A stretch of 64,000 bases of DNA from Moraxella catarrhalis. Lineage in GTDB: Bacteria; Pseudomonadota; Gammaproteobacteria; Pseudomonadales; Moraxellaceae. How positions within the stretch are numbered: the stretch's first letter is position 1; each line of letters begins with the position of its first letter. The notes under the pieces are model-generated. The model was not told where the DNA came from, did no database searches, and worked only from the letters and a program-made list of their open reading frames with translations. The position numbers and the translations under genes were made by a program. The stretch is from NCBI RefSeq assembly GCF_001632285.1, contig NZ_LWAH01000001.1:226243-290242 (forward strand), given 5' to 3'. Positions 56,683 through 64,000 of this stretch are shown here, piece by piece.

Positions 56683-57915
56683 TTAATTGTTAAATTTTTG
56701 GATAACCAAAGCGGCGTTGGTACCTCCAAAGCCAAAGCTATTGCTCATGATGCTATTGAGTGCTGTTTGACGAGTTTGGGTAACGATGTCAAAATCTTTG
56801 GCAGCGTCATCTAAATTTTGGATATTAATCGTCGGAGCAATAAACTCATGGTTCATCATGAGCAGACAATAGATCAGCTCTTGGGTACCTACCGCACCCA
56901 AACTATGACCTGTCATAGATTTGGTTGAGCTGATGGGTGGTGTTTGCTTTGCTCCACCAAAGACGGTTGCGATGGCGTTAAGTTCTGTGATATCTCCAAG
57001 GGGTGTGCTGGTGCCGTGGCTATTGATGTAATCAACACTGGCTAATCCTGCTTGAGCAAGGGCGATTTGCATACATCTGACCGCACCTTCGCCACTTGGT
57101 GCAACCATTTCTGCACCGTCTGAAGTTGCACCATAGCCTGTAATCTCTGCCAAGATTGTTGCCCCACGGGACTGTGCTGATTCAAGACTTTCAACAACAA
57201 CCATGCCACCACCGCCTGCAATCACAAAGCCATCACGATCTTTATCATAGGGGCGACTGGCGGATTGTGGAGTATCGCTGTACTGTGTACTCATTGCACC
57301 CATGGCATCAAACATACACGATTGCGTCCAATGCTCACTTTCACCGCCGCCTGCCAGTACGATATCAGCCTTACCAAGTTGAATCAGCTCCATGGCATGA
57401 CCGACACAGTGGCTTGAAGTGGCACAGGCAGAAGATAGCGAGTAAGACAAGCCCTTGATTTTTAGCCCCGTCGCTAAGGTCGCAGATACCGAGCTTGCCA
57501 TGATTTTGGGAACTGCCATTGCACCTACGCCACGCAAGCCTTTTTCACGCATGGCATCCGCAGCTGCCACCACATCAGCAGTAGAAGCACCGCCCGATGC
57601 TGCAACCACCGAAACCCTAGGATTGTCAGCGATGGTGTCAATGCTAAGCCCTGCGTTTTTGATTGCTGATAAAGCACTGATATATGCATAAAGGCTGGCG
57701 TTGCTCATAAAGCGCTTTAATTTACGATCAATGCCTGTGGTGTCCAAGTCATCATGATCTATACTACCTGCCACGCATGATTTAAATCCCAAATCGGCAT
57801 ATTCTTGCTTAAAGCGAATGCCTGAACGCCCATTTTCTAAGGCCTCCTTGACAGTATCTAAATCATTACCCAAGCAAGAAACAATGCCTGCACCTGTGAT
57901 GACAACTCGTTTCAT
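56683..57915 (-). CDS. fabB: 3-oxoacyl-ACP synthase I (FabB)
   Basis: Condensing enzyme for fatty-acid elongation and unsaturated fatty acid synthesis. The 410-residue protein has active-site Cys in [10 protein letters not shown], His in [11 protein letters not shown] and TGHSLGAVG, and the [12 protein letters not shown] ending. Sequence features such as [12 protein letters not shown] and [14 protein letters not shown] [14 protein letters not shown] fit FabB rather than FabF. No fabA is adjacent. Confidence 0.94.
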   Translation of the reverse strand: MKRVVITGAGIVSCLGNDLDTVKEALENGRSGIRFKQEYADLGFKSCVAGSIDHDDLDTTGIDRKLKRFMSNASLYAYISALSAIKNAGLSIDTIADNPRVSVVAASGGASTADVVAAADAMREKGLRGVGAMAVPKIMASSVSATLATGLKIKGLSYSLSSACATSSHCVGHAMELIQLGKADIVLAGGGESEHWTQSCMFDAMGAMSTQYSDTPQSASRPYDKDRDGFVIAGGGGMVVVESLESAQSRGATILAEITGYGATSDGAEMVAPSGEGAVRCMQIALAQAGLASVDYINSHGTSTPLGDITELNAIATVFGGAKQTPPISSTKSMTGHSLGAVGTQELIYCLLMMNHEFIAPTINIQNLDDAAKDFDIVTQTRQTALNSIMSNSFGFGGTNAALVIQKFNN

Positions 57916-58273
57916 AATTTCATCCTAAAAAGTTTACAGTTGTAATCTTGCTATTGTAACAAATTATTCCAACACTTAGGGAAATTTTCCCAAAATTTTC
58001 ATAAAAATAGGTGAAAATGACTAAAGATAGACAAGGGTTGACCAAATATTTAGTTATTCATCAATTGGCGACGGTATTTATGAACATTTAATAACATTTA
58101 TGTTGTATATTATCACTAGGCGTAGTTTAGTTTTTGTGATAATCTTTAGAAGATAATTTTTATGACAATTTCATACAATTAATGAGGTTGGACATACGAT
58201 AGATAAAAGTAAATTGACTTTTTGTATTTTATGTCAAAACCTGAATCTTAATACCAAAATCATGGAGTAACTG
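57916..58273. other. Divergent intergenic region between fabB and the EcsC-type gene
   Basis: 358 very AT-rich bases. They must hold promoters for both genes, but I could not fix a convincing -35/-10 pair. No coding frame, RNA gene or repeat seen. Confidence 0.5.
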
Positions 58274-60403
58274 ATGACAAAATCAACCCAAAAAACCACC
58301 AAACAAACACAACACAGCCATGATGATCAAGTCAAAGAGCTGGCTCAAGAAGTCGCTGAATATGATGATGTTGAAATTGTTGCTGAAGTAGATATCGACA
58401 ATCAAGCTGTCTCTGATGTTTTGATTATTCGTGATACGGATACCAAAGCTGACCAAGCAGATCACACTGATGACGCATCTAAAGCAGATGATGAGACTGT
58501 GGTAGATGGCGTTAAACAAAAAGCTCAAGAGGCTAAAGAAGATTTTGAAAATAAAGCACAAGATCTTCAAGATAAGGCTACTGAGAAGCTTGAAGTCGCC
58601 AAAGAAGCTACCCAAGACAAGGTAGAGAAAACTCAAAGTTTAGTTGAGGATATCAAGGATAAAGCCCAATCTTTGCAAGAAGATGCTGCCGATACAGTTG
58701 AAGCGTTAAAACAAGCGGCCAGTGATAAGGTTGAGACTACCAAAGCTGAAGCTCAATCACTAAAAGATGATGCTACTCAAACATTTGAATCAGCCAAACA
58801 AGCGGTTGAAGGCAAAGTAGAAGCCATCAAAGAGCAAGTCTTAGATCAGGTTGACTCCCTAAAAGACGATACCGATCAAGATAATACTGATCAAGATCAA
58901 GAAAAACAGACCCTAAAAGATAAGGCGGTGCAAGCTGCCACCGCTGCTAAACGCAAAGTTGAAGATGTGGTAGATGATGTCAAACACGCCACCGAATCTT
59001 TCAAAAATACCGCAAGCGGAAAAATAGATGAGATTAAGCAAGCTGCTGTTGACAAAACAGAAGAGGTCAAATCTCAGCTTAGCCAAAAAGCTGATACCCT
59101 AAAATCTTCTGGCGAAGAACTCAAGCAAACAGCTCAAACGGCTGCTAATGATGCCATTACAGAGGCTCAAGCTGCCGTAGTAAGTGGTTCGGTTGCTGCC
59201 GCTGATTCGGCACAATCAACCGCTCAAAGTGCAAAAGATAAGCTCAATCAGCTCTTTGAACAAGGTAAGTCCGCTTTGGATGAGAAAGTTCAAGAATTGG
59301 GCGAAAAATTTGGTGCAACTGAGAAAATTAATGCAGTCAGCGAAAATGTAGATTTGGCTACCCAAGTCATTAAAGAAGAAGCACAAGCACTACAAACCAA
59401 TGCCCAAGAATCTCTACAAGCTGCCAAGGCGGCTGGCGAAGAGTATGACGCTACCCACGAAGATAAGGGTTTGACCACTAAACTTGGTAAAGTGGGTGCC
59501 TATTTGTCTGGCATGTATGGCATTAGCCAAAATAAAAATAAACATTACCAAGGCGTTGACTTGCATCGTGAAAGTTTTGATAAAGATGCATTTCATGCCC
59601 AAAGCAGTTTTTTTGCAGGACAAATATTTGGTGCCAAAGCAGTTGCAGCTAAGAATGTGGCAGCTAAAGTTGTTCCTCAATCTAAATTTGAAGCCATCGG
59701 TGAATCACTTTATAATAAAGTAGCTGAATGGTCGAATGCATGGGCAATCAAAGATCTTAAAAATGACCCAAGATTTGATTTAATCAATACCATGAACACT
59801 CAAGAGCGTCATGCTTTTGCCGAAGATGTCGCCAATCAAAACCGTGCGTTGGCAACGCTTGGCGGTGTGGCAGGCTTAGCAGGCTTAAAAGGTGTGCTTG
59901 CTGATGCAGCTTGGCTATTGATGGTATCGTTGCGTACAGTTTATCAAGTGGCTGCCATTTATGATCAGCCGCTGACTGGCAAAGAAGGTACTAAGAAAGC
60001 TTATGGTGTGCTGTCAGGTGCTAATCTTGAAAAACTCCAAGAAAAACAGGTGATTTTGACAGCGTTGGCTTTGGGTAGTAGCATGCTTGCTAATGCTCAA
60101 CAAACAGGCATTAAAGCTCAGTTAGATAGCTTGTCTGCTCGTTATCGTGAAAGCCAACCTTATGCCAAACAGTTTTTGGATTTGGATAAATTTGTTAATC
60201 TTGATAATTTAAATCCAAATTGGTTGCATAAAATTTTGCCAATATCTGCAGTAGCAGTGGGTGCTCATTATAATAATGAGCTGATTGATGAAGTCATTGG
60301 TACAGCGATGGCAACCTTTTCAGATGATTTTGAGCAAAGTCATCAATTGATTTCTAACTCAAGTGAAAATACGGAAAATCAAGAATCAACCGCCGAAGCA
60401 TAA
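58274..60403 (+). CDS. Long coiled-coil protein with EcsC-like C-terminal domain
   Basis: 709 residues, function unknown. Residues 1-75 are acidic and polar. About 76-390 is a continuous amphipathic helical repeat rich in Ala, Lys, Glu, Gln and Asp (DKAQSLQEDAADTVEALKQA, KVETTKAEAQSLKDDATQTF), like LEA or apolipoprotein-type 11-residue repeats. About 395-480 is a linker. About 480-690 looks like the EcsC family: WAIKDLKNDPRFDLINT, the small-residue hydrophobic GGVAGLAGLKGVLADAAWLL, RTVYQVAAIYD, and a second hydrophobic stretch VILTALALGSSML. There is no signal peptide, so it is probably cytosolic or inner-membrane attached. EcsC proteins lack a clear role. A fusion of a long coil to EcsC is unusual in my knowledge. 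Confidence 0.8.
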   Translation: MTKSTQKTTKQTQHSHDDQVKELAQEVAEYDDVEIVAEVDIDNQAVSDVLIIRDTDTKADQADHTDDASKADDETVVDGVKQKAQEAKEDFENKAQDLQDKATEKLEVAKEATQDKVEKTQSLVEDIKDKAQSLQEDAADTVEALKQAASDKVETTKAEAQSLKDDATQTFESAKQAVEGKVEAIKEQVLDQVDSLKDDTDQDNTDQDQEKQTLKDKAVQAATAAKRKVEDVVDDVKHATESFKNTASGKIDEIKQAAVDKTEEVKSQLSQKADTLKSSGEELKQTAQTAANDAITEAQAAVVSGSVAAADSAQSTAQSAKDKLNQLFEQGKSALDEKVQELGEKFGATEKINAVSENVDLATQVIKEEAQALQTNAQESLQAAKAAGEEYDATHEDKGLTTKLGKVGAYLSGMYGISQNKNKHYQGVDLHRESFDKDAFHAQSSFFAGQIFGAKAVAAKNVAAKVVPQSKFEAIGESLYNKVAEWSNAWAIKDLKNDPRFDLINTMNTQERHAFAEDVANQNRALATLGGVAGLAGLKGVLADAAWLLMVSLRTVYQVAAIYDQPLTGKEGTKKAYGVLSGANLEKLQEKQVILTALALGSSMLANAQQTGIKAQLDSLSARYRESQPYAKQFLDLDKFVNLDNLNPNWLHKILPISAVAVGAHYNNELIDEVIGTAMATFSDDFEQSHQLISNSSENTENQESTAEA

Positions 60404-60487
60404 TTAAAAAATCGCTATCAATCAGTCATTTTTTGATAGTGGCTTGAATTATTCTTATCAAAAACATAATTTATTTTATAGGGCTGC

Positions 60488-60516
60488 TTGAAGTTTTCTT
60501 GATTTAGCCCTATAAT
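60488..60516 (+). promoter_or_regulatory. Promoter of the str operon
   Basis: TTGAAG, 17 bases, TATAAT, then TATTGCCC. It is about 100 bases before rpsL, and the leader between them has no hairpin I would call. Confidence 0.78.
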
Positions 60517-60619
60517 ATATTGCCCTAAATGGGGATTTGCGTTATTGGTTGAAAGTACCAACCAAGATCGGTGCTTGATTGATGACGAATTTTTAACAAC
60601 AACGGGAGAAAATTGCCCT

Positions 60620-60994
60620 ATGGCAACTACAAACCAGCTTATCCGCAAGGGTCGCACAACCATCAAGGAAAAATCAAAAGTTCCTGCGTTGCAAGCGTGC
60701 CCACAGCGTCGTGGTGTGTGTACTCGTGTCTATACTACCACACCAAAAAAACCTAACTCAGCCATGCGTAAAGTTTGCCGTGTACGCCTAACTTCAGGTT
60801 ATGAAGTTTCTAGCTATATCGGTGGTGAAGGTCACAACCTTCAAGAGCATAGCGTTGTATTAATCCGTGGCGGTCGTGTAAAAGACTTGCCAGGTGTGCG
60901 TTACCATACCGTACGCGGTGCACTTGACTGTGCAGGCGTGAAAGATCGTAAACAAGGCCGTTCTAAATACGGTGCTAAGCGTCCTAAGGCGTAA
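60620..60994 (+). CDS. rpsL: 30S ribosomal protein S12
   Basis: 124-residue S12, central to decoding and the classic streptomycin target. The sequence runs from [12 protein letters not shown] to KRPKA and shows Lys43 in TTPKKPNSA and Lys88 in [12 protein letters not shown], the wild-type residues at the usual resistance sites. ATG 60620 is preceded by GGGAG; the frame is open further upstream but those residues are not S12. First gene of rpsL-rpsG-fusA. Confidence 0.98.
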   Translation: MATTNQLIRKGRTTIKEKSKVPALQACPQRRGVCTRVYTTTPKKPNSAMRKVCRVRLTSGYEVSSYIGGEGHNLQEHSVVLIRGGRVKDLPGVRYHTVRGALDCAGVKDRKQGRSKYGAKRPKA

Positions 60995-61114
60995 TCATTT
61001 GCCTAAGACATTGTTGCGTGAATCAGGGTTTGGTGTGTCAGACCCAATCATGCAGTAAGGCTGGTTAAACCTAGCTTTATACCAGATAATCCTGAAGAGA
61101 TAAGGAAAACTATT

Positions 61115-61588
61115 ATGCCAAGACGTCGTGTCGTCGCTGCCCGTGAAATTCTACCAGATCCTAAATTCGGCAGCCAAACAATTGCTAAATTCATTAACCA
61201 TGTGATGGTTGATGGTAAAAAATCAGTCGCAGAAAAAATTGTTTATGGTGCACTAGAAGCAGTTGTTGCCAAAAAGAATATTCAAGACCCTGTGGCTTTT
61301 TTTGAAGAAGTGCTAGAAAATGTTCGCCCAACCGTTGAAGTTAAGGCTCGCCGTGTTGGTGGTGCTACCTATCAAGTACCCATGGAAGTACGCCCATCCC
61401 GTCGTACCGCCTTGGCTATGCGTTGGTTAGCTGATGCTGCTTCAAAGCGTTCTGAAAAATCTATGGCTCTACGCCTAGCTGGTGAGCTAAATGATGCTTC
61501 AGAAGGTAAAGGTGCAGCCATTAAGAAGCGTGATGATGTTCACCGTATGGCAGACGCAAACAAAGCGTTTTCACACTATCGTTTCTAA
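61115..61588 (+). CDS. rpsG: 30S ribosomal protein S7
   Basis: 157-residue S7, which nucleates the 30S head and, in E. coli, represses the str operon by binding its mRNA. It starts [20 protein letters not shown] and has [20 protein letters not shown] and AFSHYRF at the end. 120 bases follow rpsL; the AAGGA site is good. Confidence 0.98.
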   Translation: MPRRRVVAAREILPDPKFGSQTIAKFINHVMVDGKKSVAEKIVYGALEAVVAKKNIQDPVAFFEEVLENVRPTVEVKARRVGGATYQVPMEVRPSRRTALAMRWLADAASKRSEKSMALRLAGELNDASEGKGAAIKKRDDVHRMADANKAFSHYRF

Positions 61589-61646
61589 TTTTAGGTGCAT
61601 TAACCAGCGTTTGGTGCATACTTTTCTTACAATAATTGTAATTGTT

Positions 61647-61714
61647 TTTGGAAATTCATTTCCAAATAATACTCAAAAATCTGTTGGTTGTGATGGTTAA
61701 TAGCCAACAGATTT
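61647..61714 (+). other. Two hairpins in the rpsG-fusA spacer
   Basis: First TTTGGAAAT-TC-ATTTCCAAA (61647-61666), a perfect 9-base stem. Then AAATCTGTTGG with CCAACAGATTT (61677-61687 and 61704-61714), an 11-base stem around 16 bases. Neither is followed by a T-run. They may be processing or attenuation structures. Confidence 0.7.
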
Positions 61715-61747
61715 ACCAAATTAAACAGAATTTTTCTAGGAAAAATT

Positions 61748-63874
61748 ATGGCTCGTACAACCCCTATTAGTCGCTACCGTAATATTGGTATCTCGGCACA
61801 CATTGATGCAGGTAAAACCACTACCTCTGAGCGTATTTTGTTTTATACTGGTGTATCACATAAAATTGGTGAGGTACATGACGGTGCCGCTACCATGGAC
61901 TGGATGGAACAAGAGCAAGAGCGTGGTATTACCATTACTTCTGCTGCGACCACCGCATTTTGGTCAGGCATGGGTAACCAGTTCAAAGAACATCGTATCA
62001 ATGTTATTGACACCCCAGGCCATGTTGACTTCACTGTAGAAGTTGAGCGTTCTATGCGTGTTCTTGACGGTGCTTGCATGGTTTATTGTGCTGTTGGTGG
62101 CGTACAACCACAGTCTGAAACCGTATGGCGTCAGGCTAACAAATATAAAGTACCTCGCTTGGCATTTGTGAATAAAATGGACCGTACAGGTGCAAATTTT
62201 TTCCGTGTTGTTGAGCAGATGAAAACTCGCTTAGGTGCAAGCCCTGTGCCAATCGTTATTCCTATCGGTTCAGAAGAAAACTTTACTGGTGTGGTTGACT
62301 TGATCGAGATGAAGTCTATCATCTGGGATGAAGCGTCACAAGGTATGAAGTTTGAATATGGCGAAATCCCAGCAGACTTGGTTGACACTGCCGAAGAGTG
62401 GCGTACTAACATGATCGAAGCTGCCGCTGAGGCATCTGAAGAGCTGATGGATAAATACCTTGAAGAAGGCGAATTGTCAAAAGAAGATATCGTTGCAGGT
62501 TTGCGTATCCGCACTTTGGCGAGTGAGATTCAGCCGATGCTATGTGGTTCAGCGTTCAAGAACAAAGGCGTACAGCGTATGCTGGATGCTGTCATCGAGT
62601 TCTTACCAGCACCTGATGATGTTGAAGCGATCAAAGGCATTTTGGATGATAAAGCCGAAACCGAAGCTTCTCGTGAAGCTTCTGATGAAGCACCTTTTTC
62701 AGCATTGGCATTCAAAATCATGAATGATAAGTATGTTGGCAACTTGACATTTGTTCGTGTTTATTCTGGTGTTGTTAAGCAAGGTGATAGCGTTTATAAC
62801 CCTGTTAAGATGAAGCGTGAGCGTATCGGTCGTATCGTACAGATGCACGCCAATGAACAAAAAGAAGTTGAAGAGATCCGTGCAGGCGACATTGCAGCTT
62901 TAGTAGGTATGAAAGATGTAACCACGGGCGACACGCTGTGTGATAACGATAACATCATCACTCTAGAGCGTATGGAATTCCCAGAGCCAGTAATTTCTTT
63001 GGCGGTTGAGCCAAAAACAAAAGCTGACCAAGAAAAAATGTCAGTTGCTTTGGGTCGCTTAGCAAAAGAAGATCCTTCATTCCGTGTACGCACAGATGAA
63101 GAATCGGGTCAAACGATTATTTCAGGTATGGGCGAGCTTCACCTTGATATCATCGTTGATCGTATGAAGCGTGAATTTAATGTTGAAGCTAATATTGGTG
63201 CGCCCCAGGTTGCTTATCGTGAAACGATTCGCCAATCTGTGGAAGTTGAAGGTAAGTTCGTTCGTCAAACAGGTGGTCGTGGTAAATTTGGTCATGTTTG
63301 GTTGCGTCTTGAACCACTTGATCCAACAGGCGATGTGGAATACGAATTTAACGAAGAAATTGTCGGCGGTGTAGTTCCAAAAGAATACCATGCAGCAGTT
63401 GATAAAGGTATCCAAGAGCGTATGAAAAATGGCGTTATCGCAGGATATCCAGTTGTTGGTATCAAGGCAACTTTATATGATGGTTCTTATCATGATGTTG
63501 ACTCTGATGAGCTATCATTTAAGATGGCAGGTTCTATGGCGTTCAAAAAAGGCTTTCTACAAGCCAATCCAGCGCTACTTGAGCCTATCATGAAAGTTGA
63601 AGTGGAAACACCTGAAGACTACATGGGCGACATCATGGGTGACTTGAACCGTCGTCGTGGTATGGTTCAAGGCATGGATGATCTTCCTGGTGGCACCAAG
63701 TCTATTCGTGCAGAAGTACCATTGGCTGAAATGTTTGGCTATGCAACCCAAATGCGTTCAATGTCTCAAGGTCGTGCAACTTACTCAATGGAATTCTTGA
63801 AGTATCAAGAAACGCCAAAAAATGTTGCTGATGAGATCATCAAGAAATTTACAGCTAAAGATGATGATGAATAA
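61748..63874 (+). CDS. fusA: Elongation factor G
   Basis: GTPase that moves tRNA and mRNA through the ribosome. The 708-residue protein has G1 [10 protein letters not shown]3 DTPGHVDF, G4 [11 protein letters not shown] and the C-terminal domains IV-V with [13 protein letters not shown] [12 protein letters not shown]. Length is normal and the frame intact. An AGGAAAA site precedes the ATG. A probable tuf begins 120 bases downstream. Confidence 0.98.
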   Translation: MARTTPISRYRNIGISAHIDAGKTTTSERILFYTGVSHKIGEVHDGAATMDWMEQEQERGITITSAATTAFWSGMGNQFKEHRINVIDTPGHVDFTVEVERSMRVLDGACMVYCAVGGVQPQSETVWRQANKYKVPRLAFVNKMDRTGANFFRVVEQMKTRLGASPVPIVIPIGSEENFTGVVDLIEMKSIIWDEASQGMKFEYGEIPADLVDTAEEWRTNMIEAAAEASEELMDKYLEEGELSKEDIVAGLRIRTLASEIQPMLCGSAFKNKGVQRMLDAVIEFLPAPDDVEAIKGILDDKAETEASREASDEAPFSALAFKIMNDKYVGNLTFVRVYSGVVKQGDSVYNPVKMKRERIGRIVQMHANEQKEVEEIRAGDIAALVGMKDVTTGDTLCDNDNIITLERMEFPEPVISLAVEPKTKADQEKMSVALGRLAKEDPSFRVRTDEESGQTIISGMGELHLDIIVDRMKREFNVEANIGAPQVAYRETIRQSVEVEGKFVRQTGGRGKFGHVWLRLEPLDPTGDVEYEFNEEIVGGVVPKEYHAAVDKGIQERMKNGVIAGYPVVGIKATLYDGSYHDVDSDELSFKMAGSMAFKKGFLQANPALLEPIMKVEVETPEDYMGDIMGDLNRRRGMVQGMDDLPGGTKSIRAEVPLAEMFGYATQMRSMSQGRATYSMEFLKYQETPKNVADEIIKKFTAKDDDE

Positions 63875-63903
63875 TTAATCGTCTATTAGCAGTAGTATCA
63901 TCA

Positions 63904-63930
63904 GATACCATCTGATACTCGGATGGTATC
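63904..63930 (+). other. Hairpin in the fusA-tuf spacer
   Basis: GATACCATC and GATGGTATC form a perfect nine-base stem around nine bases, without a T-run. A processing site or weak attenuator is possible. Confidence 0.6.
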
Positions 63931-63994
63931 ATGAATCAAATTTTAACAATGTTGCGATCTGTTTGTATGATCGCATATACTCGAGGAAACCATC

Positions 63995-64000
63995 ATGGCA
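63995..64000 (+). CDS. tuf: Probable start of tuf (elongation factor Tu), cut by the window edge
   Basis: Only ATG GCA is present. A GAGGAAA ribosome site lies seven to eight bases upstream, and the gene after fusA in the str operon is usually tuf, which starts Met-Ala. Identity rests on context alone. Confidence 0.5.

Noticed and set aside
57156..57691. Plus-strand open frames opposite fabB
   Set aside because: fabB is complete on the minus strand with all active-site motifs; the opposing frames lack any features.
60413..60432. CTATCAA/TTGATAG inverted repeat after the EcsC-type gene as terminator
   Set aside because: Short stem without a following T-run on either strand.

Overview
The window looks like a piece of a Moraxella chromosome, most probably Moraxella catarrhalis or a close relative. 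The reasons are an AT-rich gammaproteobacterial gene set, Pseudomonas/Acinetobacter-type synteny (TPR protein - lolB - ispE - tRNA-Gln - prs, with hemA divergent), and a lactoferrin-receptor locus in the order lbpB-lbpA-third gene, which is the order known from M. catarrhalis. The species call is inference from recognised proteins; no database search was run. I see no prophage, insertion sequence or CRISPR array. Most genes are housekeeping genes with short spacers and intrinsic terminators.

Layout. 1-13.4 kb: the 3' part of uvrA, ssb, a glutathionylspermidine-synthase-like gene coupled to a lipoprotein gene, cytochrome c maturation genes ccmCDE, the methionine importer metNIQ, a two-component system, and an HlyD-type lipoprotein adaptor without a transporter. 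13.4-22.5 kb: cytochrome b561, prs, two tandem tRNA-Gln genes, ispE, lolB, a TPR protein, hemA and electron-transfer-flavoprotein:ubiquinone oxidoreductase. 22.8-35.9 kb: a DUF1285 protein, murI, an MltB-like lytic transglycosylase, msrA, cmoA-cmoB (tRNA wobble modification), a DUF808 membrane protein, a SPOR protein, a DUF2788 protein, a small lipoprotein, a class V aminotransferase, pepD, a dienelactone hydrolase and a YcgN-type cysteine-cluster protein. 36-45 kb: corC-like gene, ygfZ, phnA/yjdM, hemL, secA, a small lipoprotein and lnt.

45-53 kb is the most distinctive region, an iron-acquisition and surface-display cassette. A perfect 7-1-7 Fur box lies on a promoter ahead of lbpB (surface lipoprotein with an acidic tandem repeat), followed by lbpA (TonB-dependent receptor). 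One base after lbpA comes a gene with a signal peptide, a TPR-like region and a C-terminal beta-barrel, which I read as a Slam surface-lipoprotein-assembly protein. The cassette thus encodes the receptor, its lipoprotein partner and the probable translocator that displays the partner.

53-64 kb: a small membrane peptide, an M24 aminopeptidase P, pabB, fabB, a 709-residue coiled-coil protein with an EcsC-type C-terminus (the least familiar large gene here), and the str operon rpsL-rpsG-fusA, with the first two codons of a probable tuf at the right edge.
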